Below are positions 35,532 to 44,466 of a DNA stretch of 64,000 nt, piece after piece. Position numbers and translations under genes: made by a program. The stretch covers positions 62,001 through 126,000 of the forward strand of contig JAQXQE010000006.1 in the NCBI GenBank assembly GCA_029101005.1, read 5' to 3'. The notes below the pieces were generated by a model. It was given only the letters and a program-made list of their open reading frames with translations. It was not told where the DNA came from and searched no databases. The stretch's first letter is position 1; every line of letters begins with the position of its first letter. The DNA is from Bacillota bacterium. GTDB taxonomy: Bacteria > Bacillota > Clostridia > Peptostreptococcales > Anaerovoracaceae.

Positions 35532-35616
35532 TGGTGCGGATGAAAGGACTCGAACCTTCACGATGTTACTCACACGGACCTGAACCGTGCGCGTCTGCCA
35601 ATTCCGCCACATCCGC
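35532..35616 (-). tRNA. tRNA-Leu (CAG)
   Basis: The minus strand reads GCGGATG...CATCCGC for the acceptor arm, a long variable arm as in class II tRNAs, anticodon loop TTCAGGT with CAG, T-loop GGTTCGAGTCC and an encoded CCA. Length is 85 bases. The 3' end faces the GC-rich merR cassette, a common site for integration. Confidence 0.95.
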
Positions 35617-35621
35617 ATATT

Positions 35622-35647
35622 ATGAGCGTGTCTTACGACACGCTCAT
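35622..35647 (-). terminator. Hairpin upstream of tRNA-Leu
   Basis: Perfect 9-base stem GAGCGTGTC/GACACGCTC with a four-base loop, between the DUF1292 stop and the tRNA. It has no long T-run, so it may be a terminator for DUF1292 or a processing element. Confidence 0.5.
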
Positions 35648-35704
35648 TATTATACAATACCTGAACCAGTTTGTCTAATATAATTGAGAAATTTCTGAAA
35701 AAAA

Positions 35705-35986
35705 TTACTCAGCATCCTCCATGATCTCGTCAAATACTGCAGCTGCAGCATCGAACTCCTCATCATCGATAATGTCGATCAGCTCGAACTCCTCATCGCC
35801 GATTTCCTTGTAACCGTAGATGTAAACATCCTCAGTGTCGTCCATTGGCTGAAGTGCGATGTACTCCTTGTCATTAGCCTCGAATGTTCCCATAATTGTG
35901 CAATCTACAGCTGTATCATCATCAAACTCAAGAGTAATGATATCCTCTTCCTCTTCAATTCCTACGTTCTTAATCTCGTCTGACAT
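35705..35986 (-). CDS. DUF1292 protein
   Basis: 93 very acidic residues, MSDEIKNVGIEEEEDIITLEFDDDTAVDCTIMGTFEANDKEYIALQPMDDTEDVYIYGYKEIGDEEFELIDIIDDEEFDAAAAVFDEIMEDAE. The core matches the DUF1292 family (YrzB in Bacillus), of unknown function and usually found near tRNA or translation genes. AAGGAG precedes the ATG. Confidence 0.9.
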   Translation of the reverse strand: MSDEIKNVGIEEEEDIITLEFDDDTAVDCTIMGTFEANDKEYIALQPMDDTEDVYIYGYKEIGDEEFELIDIIDDEEFDAAAAVFDEIMEDAE

Positions 35987-36062
35987 AGTTTATCTCCTTT
36001 TCAAAATACATTAAATAATGTCTTGTTAATATATCACGAAGTGCTCAATCTTGCAAGCAAAT

Positions 36063-37985
36063 CTAGTTCGACTCGCCCCTCTTGCTGAAGAATTCGATTA
36101 CACTCTCCGCAACCTTCGCATTCATACCCTCGACCTGCATCAGGTCCTCATAGTTTGCATTTCGAATTGCCTCAATGCCACCGAAATGAGCCAGAAGCTC
36201 GCCCCTTCTCTTCGGACCAACCCCAGGAATATCCTCGAGCACCGAATGGATCATCTTCTTGCCCTTAGTTCCGCGCATGAATGTAATCGCAAATCGGTGA
36301 ACTTCTTCCTGAATATTACCCGCATAACTGAAGAGCATCTTGTCGTTCTTCAGCTCAATCTCGCTACCGTCATTGAAGACAATCGCCCTAGTTCTATGTG
36401 CATCATCCTTCGCAAGTCCGACAACAGGAATCGGCATCCTGAACGCATCAACAATCTGCTGAACCGCATGAACCTGTCCCAGACCTCCATCGATGAAAAG
36501 AATATCCGGATACTTGTTAAAGCCCTCATCGCCCGCCTTCAGTCGCTTCAGTCTTCTGTATATTACCTCCTGCAGGCTACCGTAGTCGTCGCCTCCTGCC
36601 GCATTCTTAATCTTGAACTTACGATAGTCATTGCGCACCGGGTTCCTGCCTTCGTACACAACCATTGCCGCAACGTTGTCCAGACCATTCATATTCGAGA
36701 TATCGTAAGCCTCGACTCTATATTCTCTGTCATCACCATCTTCAATCAGGCAGGGCTCGGTTCCGCTAATCTCAGCACAGCGTCTGATAAGGCCAGCGAT
36801 ACTATCCCTCAGAGCCTGCTTTCTCTCCTTCTCTCGCTCTGCCCTCTCATCAAGCGACTTCGAGAGCTGAATCGAGTCGTCCAGCGCCATCTTGAGAAGC
36901 GCCTTCTTGTCACCTCTTTCTGGCACAATCAGCCTCGTCTTATGCATCACATCGCTTCGCGCCTCGGCATTGTCTGCATTAATCTTGTCGAGGAATTCCA
37001 TAAGCAGTTCCTCGTCCTCGATGTGTCTGTCGAGTATGATCTCTCGCGGCAACTGTGTGCTCATCGAGTAGTATTGCTTGATAAAAGCTCCCAGGAGCTC
37101 GCTTCTTTCTTCGCCACTCAGCATCACGTCGTCACGCATGTATATGACCTCACGGCCGACAAGCTTGCCCTCTCGCACTTTGTACTGAAGCACGATTTCG
37201 TTGAGCGAGGTAACGACAGGGATGAGGATGTCAACATCCCCTCCTTTTACCATCGTAGCACGCTGCGTCTCACCAAGCTGTCTCAGCGACGCGATATAGT
37301 CGCGATACTTGGCCGCCTCCTCGAAGTTGAGATTGTCCGAAGCTTCGAACATCTTCGCCTCAAGGCGCTTGATGATGGCTGCATCCTTGCCGCTTAGAAT
37401 ATCCACTATCTCGTCCGTCATCTCGCGATACTCAGCGCGGTTGACGAGCCCGGTGCATATGCCCTTGCACTTTCCGATGTGGTAGTTGAGGCAAGGACGA
37501 ACATTGTCGCGGAACTTCTGAGTTGCGCATTTCTTAAGCGGATACATCTCGTCGATGAGGGTGAGCATACTTCTCACTGCTCCAGTATCTGTGTAAGGAC
37601 CGAAGTAGCGATTGCCATCTCTTGCAATGCGGCGAGTTCTTATCACGCGCGGATAGTCCTCTGCCAGAGTGACCTCGATGTATGGGTAGGTCTTGTCATC
37701 CTTGAGGAGGATGTTGTACTTCGGCATATGCTTCTTGATAAGATTGCATTCCAAAATGAGAGCCTCCATTTCGGTCGCACATTGAATGTACTCAAATTCT
37801 GCGATATTCGAAACCATAGCTCTCACCTTGGCATCAGCCTGTGAAGTCAGTCTGAAATAAGAGCGGACTCTGTTTCTCAGATTGATGGCCTTGCCCACGT
37901 AGATTATCTCGCCGAGTCTGTCACGGTGCATATAGACACCGGGGCAGGTCGGGAGTTTCTTTAATTCTTCCTCAATATTGAACAC
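36063..37985 (-). CDS. uvrC: Excinuclease ABC subunit C
   Basis: 640 residues. The N-terminal GIY-YIG nuclease (LPTCPGVYMHRDRLGEIIYVGKAINLRNRVRSYF), the UVR motif near residue 205 (RLEAKMFEASDNLNFEEAAKYRDYIASL), the RNase H-like C-terminal nuclease (EAYDISNMNGLDNVAAMVVYEGR) and the helix-hairpin-helix tail (IPGVGPKRRGELLAHFGGIEAIRNA) are all present. It makes the dual incision in nucleotide excision repair. The start codon appears to be GTG with GGAGG 11 bases upstream. Confidence 0.95.
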   Translation of the reverse strand: MFNIEEELKKLPTCPGVYMHRDRLGEIIYVGKAINLRNRVRSYFRLTSQADAKVRAMVSNIAEFEYIQCATEMEALILECNLIKKHMPKYNILLKDDKTYPYIEVTLAEDYPRVIRTRRIARDGNRYFGPYTDTGAVRSMLTLIDEMYPLKKCATQKFRDNVRPCLNYHIGKCKGICTGLVNRAEYREMTDEIVDILSGKDAAIIKRLEAKMFEASDNLNFEEAAKYRDYIASLRQLGETQRATMVKGGDVDILIPVVTSLNEIVLQYKVREGKLVGREVIYMRDDVMLSGEERSELLGAFIKQYYSMSTQLPREIILDRHIEDEELLMEFLDKINADNAEARSDVMHKTRLIVPERGDKKALLKMALDDSIQLSKSLDERAEREKERKQALRDSIAGLIRRCAEISGTEPCLIEDGDDREYRVEAYDISNMNGLDNVAAMVVYEGRNPVRNDYRKFKIKNAAGGDDYGSLQEVIYRRLKRLKAGDEGFNKYPDILFIDGGLGQVHAVQQIVDAFRMPIPVVGLAKDDAHRTRAIVFNDGSEIELKNDKMLFSYAGNIQEEVHRFAITFMRGTKGKKMIHSVLEDIPGVGPKRRGELLAHFGGIEAIRNANYEDLMQVEGMNAKVAESVIEFFSKRGESN

Positions 37986-38024
37986 GTCGATTCATACCTC
38001 CGTGTGCGCTTCTTGCGCATTTGA

Positions 38025-39362
38025 CTAGTTATGATAAGTCCAGCCGCGACGCTTTCTGTCCTCTTCTATCTCGAGCTGACGGCGCGCAGCTTCGCGAATC
38101 TTCTGCTGTCTCTTGAGTTCCTTCATTCTTCTGCGTTTTCTCTTATATGCTCCGATTCTCAGGATTATGTAGAGAATCAGGAGAACTCCGAGCACGCAGA
38201 GAACTGTTGCAAGATTTGATATATACAGGTATGAAGGTGGCCAGCCTTTGCCGACATCCTTCTTGATAACTAGATCAACTGTACCCTTGAGTTCGTCAGC
38301 CACGTAGATTCTATATTCTCCGACCTTGCTGCCTACTTCAAGTGGTGCAACTAGATCATCGTACATTACAACCTGTGTCTGAACGAGAGTCTCACTTCCT
38401 TCTGGTGGAATATATGCATAGCCTTTGCCAGCAGTGTATGCAGGAACCATGGTTCTGGCTCCGTGTCTCACCTTTGCCTTGCCGACCTTCTTATCAGCTT
38501 GGACGATGGTGTTCATTGTAACTTTCTTATATCCGTAGTTCAGCAGACTCTTGGCCTCTTTCTGACGAGTCTTGCCATCAGCGTCGAGCATCACTACAAC
38601 GAGCTGCATATCCTTCTCGCTAGCAAATCCCATGTACTGCAGAGATGATGGATTCTCTACCATTCCCTGCATAGAGCCCTCAAGACTACCATACTCGATA
38701 TCGTTCTTAGCTGTCATCAGAATCTTCTTGATTGGCTCGTATCTAAGAGCGTATTGCACGATTACAGCGCAGTCATACGCTGATGAGTACTGTCTTGTGC
38801 TGTACGCTCCAGTCGCATTTGCGAACTGGGTGTCCATAAGTCCGATTGAGCTCGCCTTCGCATTCATCTGGTTGACGAAGGTCTCAAGGCTGGATGTAGA
38901 GTAGCTCACGAGAAGATCTGTCGCAGCGTCGGAACCTCCGACGAGCATCATCTCGAGAAGCTTCGAGAGTTTTACCGTCTCGCCTGCTGCAGGAAGCTTC
39001 TTGTCCTTGGATGCAGCTGCTGAAGTAACCTCGATCTTCGCGTTGAACTCCTTCTTGCTATGCATATTGTCGATGACAATCATCGCTGTCATGATCTTTG
39101 TCAGATCGCCAGGAGTTACTTTTCTGTCCTCGTGGTAGGCGTATACGAGCTGGCTGGTCGAAGCTGAATATACGACAGCTGAGCCTGCTTGAATCTTAGG
39201 CTCTGTTATAGTAATCTTCGTCTTCGCATTGGCCTTGTCTGCAGCATATACGGCATCAAAACTGAAGGTGGTCATCAGCGCAGTTGCAAGAAGCACAGCG
39301 ATAACAGCCACCAATGTTTGCCTGATTGTATTAATAAGATTTGAATTATTCTCTGTTCTCAT
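38025..39362 (-). CDS. D-Ala-D-Ala carboxypeptidase (S11) homologue lacking catalytic motifs
   Basis: 445 residues. Signal peptide (to SFDAVYA), an S11 peptidase-like domain, then a beta domain (LKGTVDLVIKKDV), a C-terminal membrane helix (ISNLATVLCVLGVLLILYIIL) and a basic cytoplasmic tail. The fold of DacA/DacF is recognisable, but the three catalytic motifs are altered: SxxK is DLTK (Asp near residue 86), SGN is GGS in MLVGGSDAATDLL, and KTG is absent where DGIKTG should stand (NDIEYGSLEGSM). It is probably a non-catalytic wall protein. Family is clear; role is unknown. Confidence 0.82.
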   Translation of the reverse strand: MRTENNSNLINTIRQTLVAVIAVLLATALMTTFSFDAVYAADKANAKTKITITEPKIQAGSAVVYSASTSQLVYAYHEDRKVTPGDLTKIMTAMIVIDNMHSKKEFNAKIEVTSAAASKDKKLPAAGETVKLSKLLEMMLVGGSDAATDLLVSYSTSSLETFVNQMNAKASSIGLMDTQFANATGAYSTRQYSSAYDCAVIVQYALRYEPIKKILMTAKNDIEYGSLEGSMQGMVENPSSLQYMGFASEKDMQLVVVMLDADGKTRQKEAKSLLNYGYKKVTMNTIVQADKKVGKAKVRHGARTMVPAYTAGKGYAYIPPEGSETLVQTQVVMYDDLVAPLEVGSKVGEYRIYVADELKGTVDLVIKKDVGKGWPPSYLYISNLATVLCVLGVLLILYIILRIGAYKRKRRRMKELKRQQKIREAARRQLEIEEDRKRRGWTYHN

Positions 39363-39447
39363 CTTTATTCCGTTTGTCTCGTTAGATTTAACTACTTAAA
39401 TTATACTGATTCGCCTTTCTCTTGTAAATAACACGCCTCTTCGAATA

Positions 39448-39476
39448 TTGAATTGATTCTGTCTCTAATGTATACT
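39448..39476 (+). promoter_or_regulatory. Promoter of serA
   Basis: TTGAAT and TATACT are separated by exactly 17 bases, about 50 bases before the serA start codon, which has GGAGG nine bases upstream. Confidence 0.72.
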
Positions 39477-39524
39477 TGGAATAGCGACTTTATATCCCAA
39501 TGGGTTTTATAGGAGGAAAAAAAA

Positions 39525-40664
39525 ATGGAAAAGTATTATATCGGTACGCTCAACAACATTTCACAGGTTGGTCTTTCAAAACTGACAGACAAGTATGAGC
39601 TTACCGACGACATCGATAAAGCGAACGGAATCGTTGTAAGAAGCTTCAAGATGCACGAAATGGAGCTCTCAGACAACCTTCTTGCTATCGGTAGAGCTGG
39701 TGCTGGAGTTAACAATATTCCACTTGAGAAGTGTGCTGACAAGGGAATCGTTGTTTTCAACGCTCCAGGAGCTAACTCAAACGCTGTTAAGGAGCTCGCT
39801 ATCGCTGGAATGATTATGGGTGCTAGAAACATGTACGAGGGAATCTCATGGGGACAGACACTCGAGGGCGATGTAGCTGCTGACGTTGAGAAAGGCAAGA
39901 AGCAGTTCGCAGGAACAGAGATCATGGGCAAGACAGTTGGTATCATCGGTCTTGGTGCTATCGGAGCTAAGATTGCTAACGCTGCAGAGGCTCTCGGCAT
40001 GAAGGTTGTTGGATACGAGGCATTCAAGCCACATCCATGCATGACAGCTGACGTTAAGCTCTACGATACAGTAGACGAGATGGTTCCAGAGTGTGACTTC
40101 ATCTCAATCCACGTTCCATCACTCCCAACAACAAAGGGAATGATCAACAAGGAGCTCATCGCTAAGATGAAGGACGGAGTTATCTTCATGAACTACGCTA
40201 GACCTGATCTCATCGTTATTGATGACGTTCTCGAGGCTCTCGAGTCAGGTAAGATGAGAAAGTACATGACAGACCTTCTCGAGCCAGAGTACATCGGCAA
40301 GGCTGGCATCGTTGCTACACCACACCTCGGAGCTTCAACAGCTGAGGCTGAGGAGAACTGTGCAGTAATGGCAGTTGAGGAGCTCATGGACTACATCGGA
40401 TGCGGTAACATCGTCAACTCAGTTAACTTCCCAAGAGTAACACTTGCTTGCAAGGAAGGAACAAAGAAGCACTGCATCGCATTCAAGTGCGAGAAGGCTA
40501 TCGAGGATGTAGAGGCTAAGGTTAGAGAGTTCTACGGCGACTGCCTGGTAGACTTCGCTGGCGGCAAGAGAGGCGACTACGGTTACTTCATCGCTCAGGT
40601 TAAGGAAGACTGCGACAAGGTATTCAGCTGTGACTGCGTAACAAAGGCTAGAGTGCTCGGCTAA
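39525..40664 (+). CDS. serA: D-3-phosphoglycerate dehydrogenase
   Basis: 379 residues. NAD-binding Rossmann motif VGIIGLGAIGAKIANAAEALGMKVVGYE, substrate-binding GRAGAGVNNIPLEKCADKGIVVFNAPGANSNAVKE, and catalytic HLGASTAEAEENCA are typical. The short C-terminal domain (about 70 residues) differs from the ACT domain of the longer E. coli type. It starts serine biosynthesis; the next enzyme, serC, is elsewhere in the window. The highly regular codon choice (GCT, AAG, ATC) suggests strong expression. Confidence 0.93.
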   Translation: MEKYYIGTLNNISQVGLSKLTDKYELTDDIDKANGIVVRSFKMHEMELSDNLLAIGRAGAGVNNIPLEKCADKGIVVFNAPGANSNAVKELAIAGMIMGARNMYEGISWGQTLEGDVAADVEKGKKQFAGTEIMGKTVGIIGLGAIGAKIANAAEALGMKVVGYEAFKPHPCMTADVKLYDTVDEMVPECDFISIHVPSLPTTKGMINKELIAKMKDGVIFMNYARPDLIVIDDVLEALESGKMRKYMTDLLEPEYIGKAGIVATPHLGASTAEAEENCAVMAVEELMDYIGCGNIVNSVNFPRVTLACKEGTKKHCIAFKCEKAIEDVEAKVREFYGDCLVDFAGGKRGDYGYFIAQVKEDCDKVFSCDCVTKARVLG

Positions 40665-40685
40665 TCACAAACTTACGACAAAATC

Positions 40686-40718
40686 AAATCACTACCCTGT
40701 ATAGGGTAGTGATTTTTT
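40686..40718 (+). terminator. Intrinsic terminator of serA
   Basis: Perfect 12-base stem AATCACTACCCT/AGGGTAGTGATT with a four-base loop and T6. Confidence 0.92.
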
Positions 40719-40729
40719 AATCTTTCTTA

Positions 40730-41377
40730 TTATTTCTGCTTAATTGACTTCTCTGCTCTGAGCATAATCACTCTAGTAAGCTGGTTCTCTTCAGTCTCGA
40801 TTGAGTAGCTGTACTTCTTCAGCACCTCACCACAAGACTCTACGAAGTAATCATCAGTTGTGAGCACATCGAAACCGAACTGATAATAATCACTTCTAAA
40901 GTGCATTGGAATAGCAATACGCGGATTGAGCTGCTTGATGAGATCAATTGCCTGCGGTGTATCAATTGTAAATGTTCCACCAACAGGGATGAGAATAGCA
41001 TCGAGGTCTGTGAGTGCTGCAATATCCGCCTCAGACATATCCTCATTGATATTGCATCCGAGATCTCCGAGGTGAGCCACCTTATTCACTCCGTCATCGA
41101 GGATATGAATAGTGTTCATTCCCCTCTCTGCACCGTGACAGTCATCATGGTAGGTCTCAATTCTCGTAATCTCGAAAGGACACTCCGCACCAGTTCTGAG
41201 TGTTACAACTGACTCTGCATTGTGATCACCGTGCTGGTGGCTACAGAGAACAAGGTCAGCCTCTTCTCTCAAAGGTCCGAAACCTGGAACGTAGCCATCC
41301 TCATATGGATCGAGAATTACCTTGTATCCGTTCTTCTCAATTGCGAAACACGCATGTCCAATATATGTAATCTTCAT
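40730..41377 (-). CDS. Metallo-beta-lactamase-fold hydrolase (UPF0173/YtkL-like)
   Basis: 215 residues. MKITYIGHACFAIEKNGYKVILDPYE, LVLCSHQHGDHNAESV (zinc ligands), HLGDLGCN and IAIPMHFRSDYYQFG mark the metal-dependent hydrolase family of L-ascorbate-6-phosphate-lactonase type. Precise substrate is unknown. Its ATG overlaps the stop of mscL (TAATG), so it is the last gene of a yihY-dgk-mscL-mbl string. Confidence 0.88.
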   Translation of the reverse strand: MKITYIGHACFAIEKNGYKVILDPYEDGYVPGFGPLREEADLVLCSHQHGDHNAESVVTLRTGAECPFEITRIETYHDDCHGAERGMNTIHILDDGVNKVAHLGDLGCNINEDMSEADIAALTDLDAILIPVGGTFTIDTPQAIDLIKQLNPRIAIPMHFRSDYYQFGFDVLTTDDYFVESCGEVLKKYSYSIETEENQLTRVIMLRAEKSIKQK

Positions 41378-41775
41378 TAGTTCTTCTCCTTAAGCAGATC
41401 TCTGATCTCCTTGAGAAGTGCCACATCTGCAGGATCCTCAGCAGGCTCCTCTTCAGCCTCCTCCGCTGGCTTCTTAACTGCATCGCGCATCTTGTTGATC
41501 GCCTTGATCATACAGAAAACGCAGAATGCAACAATCAGGAAGTTCACGATATTCTGAATGAACAGTCCGTAATTGATAGCTGCATCGCCCACTGTGATGC
41601 TCAGTCCACTGAAGTCAAGACCTCCAGTGATAACACCGATAAGCGGCATGATGATGTCGTTAACCAGTGAGTTGACGATGGATGTGAATGCAGCACCCAC
41701 GATGATGCCGACTGCCATATCCATCACACTTCCTCTTGAGATAAATTCCTTAAACTCCTTAATGAATCCCTTCAT
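41377..41775 (-). CDS. mscL: Large-conductance mechanosensitive channel
   Basis: 132 residues. MKGFIKEFKEFISRGSVMDMAVGIIVGAAFTSIVNSLVNDIIMPLIG is the canonical MscL N-terminus with the first membrane helix; the second helix is YGLFIQNIVNFLIVAFCVFCMI, and the amphipathic C-terminal tail is acidic. It opens under osmotic downshock. It lies between the lipid kinase gene and the metallo-hydrolase with overlapping or near-overlapping ends. Confidence 0.96.
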   Translation of the reverse strand: MKGFIKEFKEFISRGSVMDMAVGIIVGAAFTSIVNSLVNDIIMPLIGVITGGLDFSGLSITVGDAAINYGLFIQNIVNFLIVAFCVFCMIKAINKMRDAVKKPAEEAEEEPAEDPADVALLKEIRDLLKEKN

Positions 41776-41787
41776 TATTAACTTTCC

Positions 41788-42687
41788 TTATACTATTAGA
41801 TTGACAGCACTTCTCACTGTCTTGATATCACAAATTGCCGCACCCGGCTCGTACTCTCCGTCGAGAGTCCAAGGTGTGCCCTCGTCGACCTCAACTCGAA
41901 CGTTCTTCGCACTGAAGAACTCAATCTCATCAGTCTCCAGAGTTCCATCCATCATGTGGATGATAATCTCATTGAACGCAACGATACTCTTAGGCGTCTT
42001 TACGAGTAGAACCTCCATAAGTCCGTCGTTCATATCTACATCGAATCTGTCGAGCTTGAGAATTCCCGCAACCGAAGTCGAATTGCAAACTGCTCCGAAG
42101 AGATAATCTCCCTCGCAAATCTGCTCATTAGGTGTGCCCTCATCCGCGATGAACTTCGCATGAATTGGTTTGATGCTCATCAGATCCTTGGCGCCATGCA
42201 GAATATATGCTGTGTGTCCTAGAATGTTCTTGATGTTCTGCGGTACGCTGTACGATGTGCTAGTGAACGCACCGAAAGATGCGATGTAGGTAAAAGTTCT
42301 TCCGTTGAAGTCTCCTACATCGATAGTACGCGGCGATCCCTCAATAACTCTCTCGGTCGCAGCGATTACTCCCTTAGGAAGTCCCATGCTCGCAGCGAAA
42401 TCGTTCGTGCTTCCAGACGGAATATAACCAACTGTGCACTTGCCCCCTACTCTCATCAGGCCATCAATGACCTCGTTAAGAGTTCCGTCTCCACCTGATA
42501 CCACGATAGTATCGACGTCCTCGTGATTCTCTATTGCAAACTGTCTTGCATCGCCAGACTTCTGAGTCATAAGGACAGAAGTCAGATATCCCGCATCAGA
42601 GAATGCCTGCAGGATATCAGCCATAAGTTTAGCCGCCTGCATAGTTCCGGATTTCGGATTGATGATAAAAAGAAGTTTCTTTCTCAT
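41788..42687 (-). CDS. Diacylglycerol/lipid kinase family protein
   Basis: 299 residues of the YegS/DgkB group: LLFIINPKSGTMQAAKLMADIL, the nucleotide-binding VVSGGDGTLNEVIDGL, GYIPSGSTNDFAASMGLP and the C-terminal beta-sandwich with WTLDGEYEPGA. It phosphorylates a membrane lipid, probably diacylglycerol or a sphingoid-like substrate; the latter detail cannot be read. Its ATG overlaps the YihY gene stop. Confidence 0.88.
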   Translation of the reverse strand: MRKKLLFIINPKSGTMQAAKLMADILQAFSDAGYLTSVLMTQKSGDARQFAIENHEDVDTIVVSGGDGTLNEVIDGLMRVGGKCTVGYIPSGSTNDFAASMGLPKGVIAATERVIEGSPRTIDVGDFNGRTFTYIASFGAFTSTSYSVPQNIKNILGHTAYILHGAKDLMSIKPIHAKFIADEGTPNEQICEGDYLFGAVCNSTSVAGILKLDRFDVDMNDGLMEVLLVKTPKSIVAFNEIIIHMMDGTLETDEIEFFSAKNVRVEVDEGTPWTLDGEYEPGAAICDIKTVRSAVNLIV

Positions 42688-43799
42688 TAGCTGTTCCTCT
42701 CTCTGTCCGGTGCATTATCGTAGATATCCGGGCAGTAGTCTCTAGCTTCTGCGTATCCAGGCACATACTTCCTGCTCAGTCTGTTCGCCAGAGTGTCAGT
42801 TCTTCTGTCAAAGCGTCCTGGATTCGAAGTGTAGTACATATTGAAGTTCTTCTTATAACCGCGTTGCTCCATGAGAATCTCCTTGATCTTCTTAGGGGAC
42901 AGTCTGCCCCTTGCCATGTAGATATCCCAGCTTCGGTTGAATACCATTCCTATGCTGAGAACCCAGGCAATCAGGAAGAACCAGAGAAGCAGAGCCACGA
43001 TATTCGCAAATGATCCATAGAGAATGTCATATGACATTGTTCTTCCAACATATGTCGAGAAGATGAATGTCACGATTACCATTCCAATAGTTGCAACGAT
43101 TGCGCCTGGAACAAGCGCCCTGTATGGAACTCTTACTCTTGGCAGAATGGTGTAGATAAGACTAACCATCACGAAGAATATTGCAAAGAGCAGTGGTCCC
43201 TTGAGTATGTATACCACCTTGAGTATTGCTACCTTATCGACTATCTGAATCAGAGCCCACCAGCCGTATACATATACGATGAGCGAACCTGCCACAATGC
43301 TGATAATAACGATTGCGTAAGGTACCGATCTAAGTCTCTCGGTGAAGAATGTGTATCTGTATCTTCCATCAGTTAAGATGTGAGTGGCGAGTCTTGAAAG
43401 CGAGAATTCGAGACCAGATGCAGCCCAGATTGTCAGAATAAGCATGAAGATATTCGACATAGCAACCGACTCAGACTGAGTGAATATACCCATAACAAAG
43501 TTACTCATATGAGCATCCATATGGCTCTGAACCCATTCGAGCAGGAAGTCCACAGACACGTCAAATACTCCGAGCACCTGAATCAGTACAATCAGAGCCG
43601 GAATACTTGCCATGAAGAAGTAGTACGCAATCTGACAGCCAATGCCCGCAAACCACGGGTCATCGAAGGTTCTAAAGACGTGGAAAATCATCCTGAGCAT
43701 TCTCTCCCAGGTGAGTGTGAGCTTCTCTTCTGGCTGCTCTTCAGCTACAATCACTTCCGCTTCCTTATTCTCTTGTGTAGTAAGCTTATCGTCGGTCAA
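42687..43799 (-). CDS. YihY/virulence factor BrkB family membrane protein
   Basis: About 370 residues with six hydrophobic segments (GCQIAYYFFMASIPALIVLIQVL, FMLILTIWAASGLEF, SVPYAIVIISIVAGSLIVYVYG, LFAIFFVMVSLIYTILP, ATIGMVIVTFIFSTYVG, ALLLWFFLIAWVLSIGMVFN), matching the YihY family formerly called RNase BN. I suggest a TTG start giving LTDDKLTTQENKE: GGGGAGG lies five bases upstream. The track start would overlap rdgB by about 47 bases. Function is not established. Confidence 0.85.
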   Translation of the reverse strand: MTDDKLTTQENKEAEVIVAEEQPEEKLTLTWERMLRMIFHVFRTFDDPWFAGIGCQIAYYFFMASIPALIVLIQVLGVFDVSVDFLLEWVQSHMDAHMSNFVMGIFTQSESVAMSNIFMLILTIWAASGLEFSLSRLATHILTDGRYRYTFFTERLRSVPYAIVIISIVAGSLIVYVYGWWALIQIVDKVAILKVVYILKGPLLFAIFFVMVSLIYTILPRVRVPYRALVPGAIVATIGMVIVTFIFSTYVGRTMSYDILYGSFANIVALLLWFFLIAWVLSIGMVFNRSWDIYMARGRLSPKKIKEILMEQRGYKKNFNMYYTSNPGRFDRRTDTLANRLSRKYVPGYAEARDYCPDIYDNAPDRERNS

Positions 43800-43818
43800 A
43801 CTTACCTCCCCGTATGAG

Positions 43819-44412
43819 CTAAAGCTCCATGAGCATTTCTTCAAGCTTATTAAGAGATGCCGCACGATGGCTCATGCGATTCTTCTCTTCAGGGTCCATC
43901 TCACCGAAGGTGCACTCATATCCATCCGGCACGAAGAGCGGATCGTAGCCGAAGCCGTGCTCTCCTCTCATCTCGTGGATGAGCTTACCGCATACCTCTC
44001 CCCTTGCTACCAGCTGTCTGCCGTCAGGGAAAAGCATTGTGATTACTGATACGAACTTAGCACCTCTCTCCTCATCAGGTACATCCTTCAGAAGATCGAG
44101 CATCTTGATATTGTTGTCAAGCGGAGTACAGTCCTCACCAGCGAAACGAGCTGAGTACACTCCCGGCTCTCCGTTGAGCGCATCTACCATAATGCCGCTG
44201 TCATCTGCAATTGTTGGAACTCCAGCAATATCGAGGATGGCTTTAGCTTTGATATATGAATTCTCCTCGAATGTGCTTCCAGTCTCTTCAACCTCGAAAG
44301 TGTCGATTCCGGCGTCATCTCTTGAGACAACCTCCATACCGCACTTTGCGAGAATTGCACCAATCTCACGAATTTTGCCCTTATTTCTTGAAGCAAGAAT
44401 TACTTTCTGCAT
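43819..44412 (-). CDS. rdgB: Non-canonical purine NTP pyrophosphatase (RdgB/HAM1)
   Basis: 197 residues. VILASRNKGKIREIGAIL, STFEENSYIKAKAILDIAGVPTIADDSGIMVDALNGEPGVYSARFAG and HGFGYDPLFVP are diagnostic. It removes ITP and XTP from the nucleotide pool. I start at the ATG giving MQKVILASR, preceded by GGAGG; the track start is a TTG 12 bases upstream, which falls inside that site. Confidence 0.95.
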   Translation of the reverse strand: MQKVILASRNKGKIREIGAILAKCGMEVVSRDDAGIDTFEVEETGSTFEENSYIKAKAILDIAGVPTIADDSGIMVDALNGEPGVYSARFAGEDCTPLDNNIKMLDLLKDVPDEERGAKFVSVITMLFPDGRQLVARGEVCGKLIHEMRGEHGFGYDPLFVPDGYECTFGEMDPEEKNRMSHRAASLNKLEEMLMEL

Positions 44413-44466
44413 CACCGCCTCCAATACACTTTATATCTGAATATTATATCACTCTGCAAATATAAA

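Noticed and set aside
36051-37397. A 448-codon plus-strand frame over uvrC
   Set aside because: It is the antisense shadow of uvrC, whose nuclease and helix-hairpin-helix motifs are intact in the other strand.
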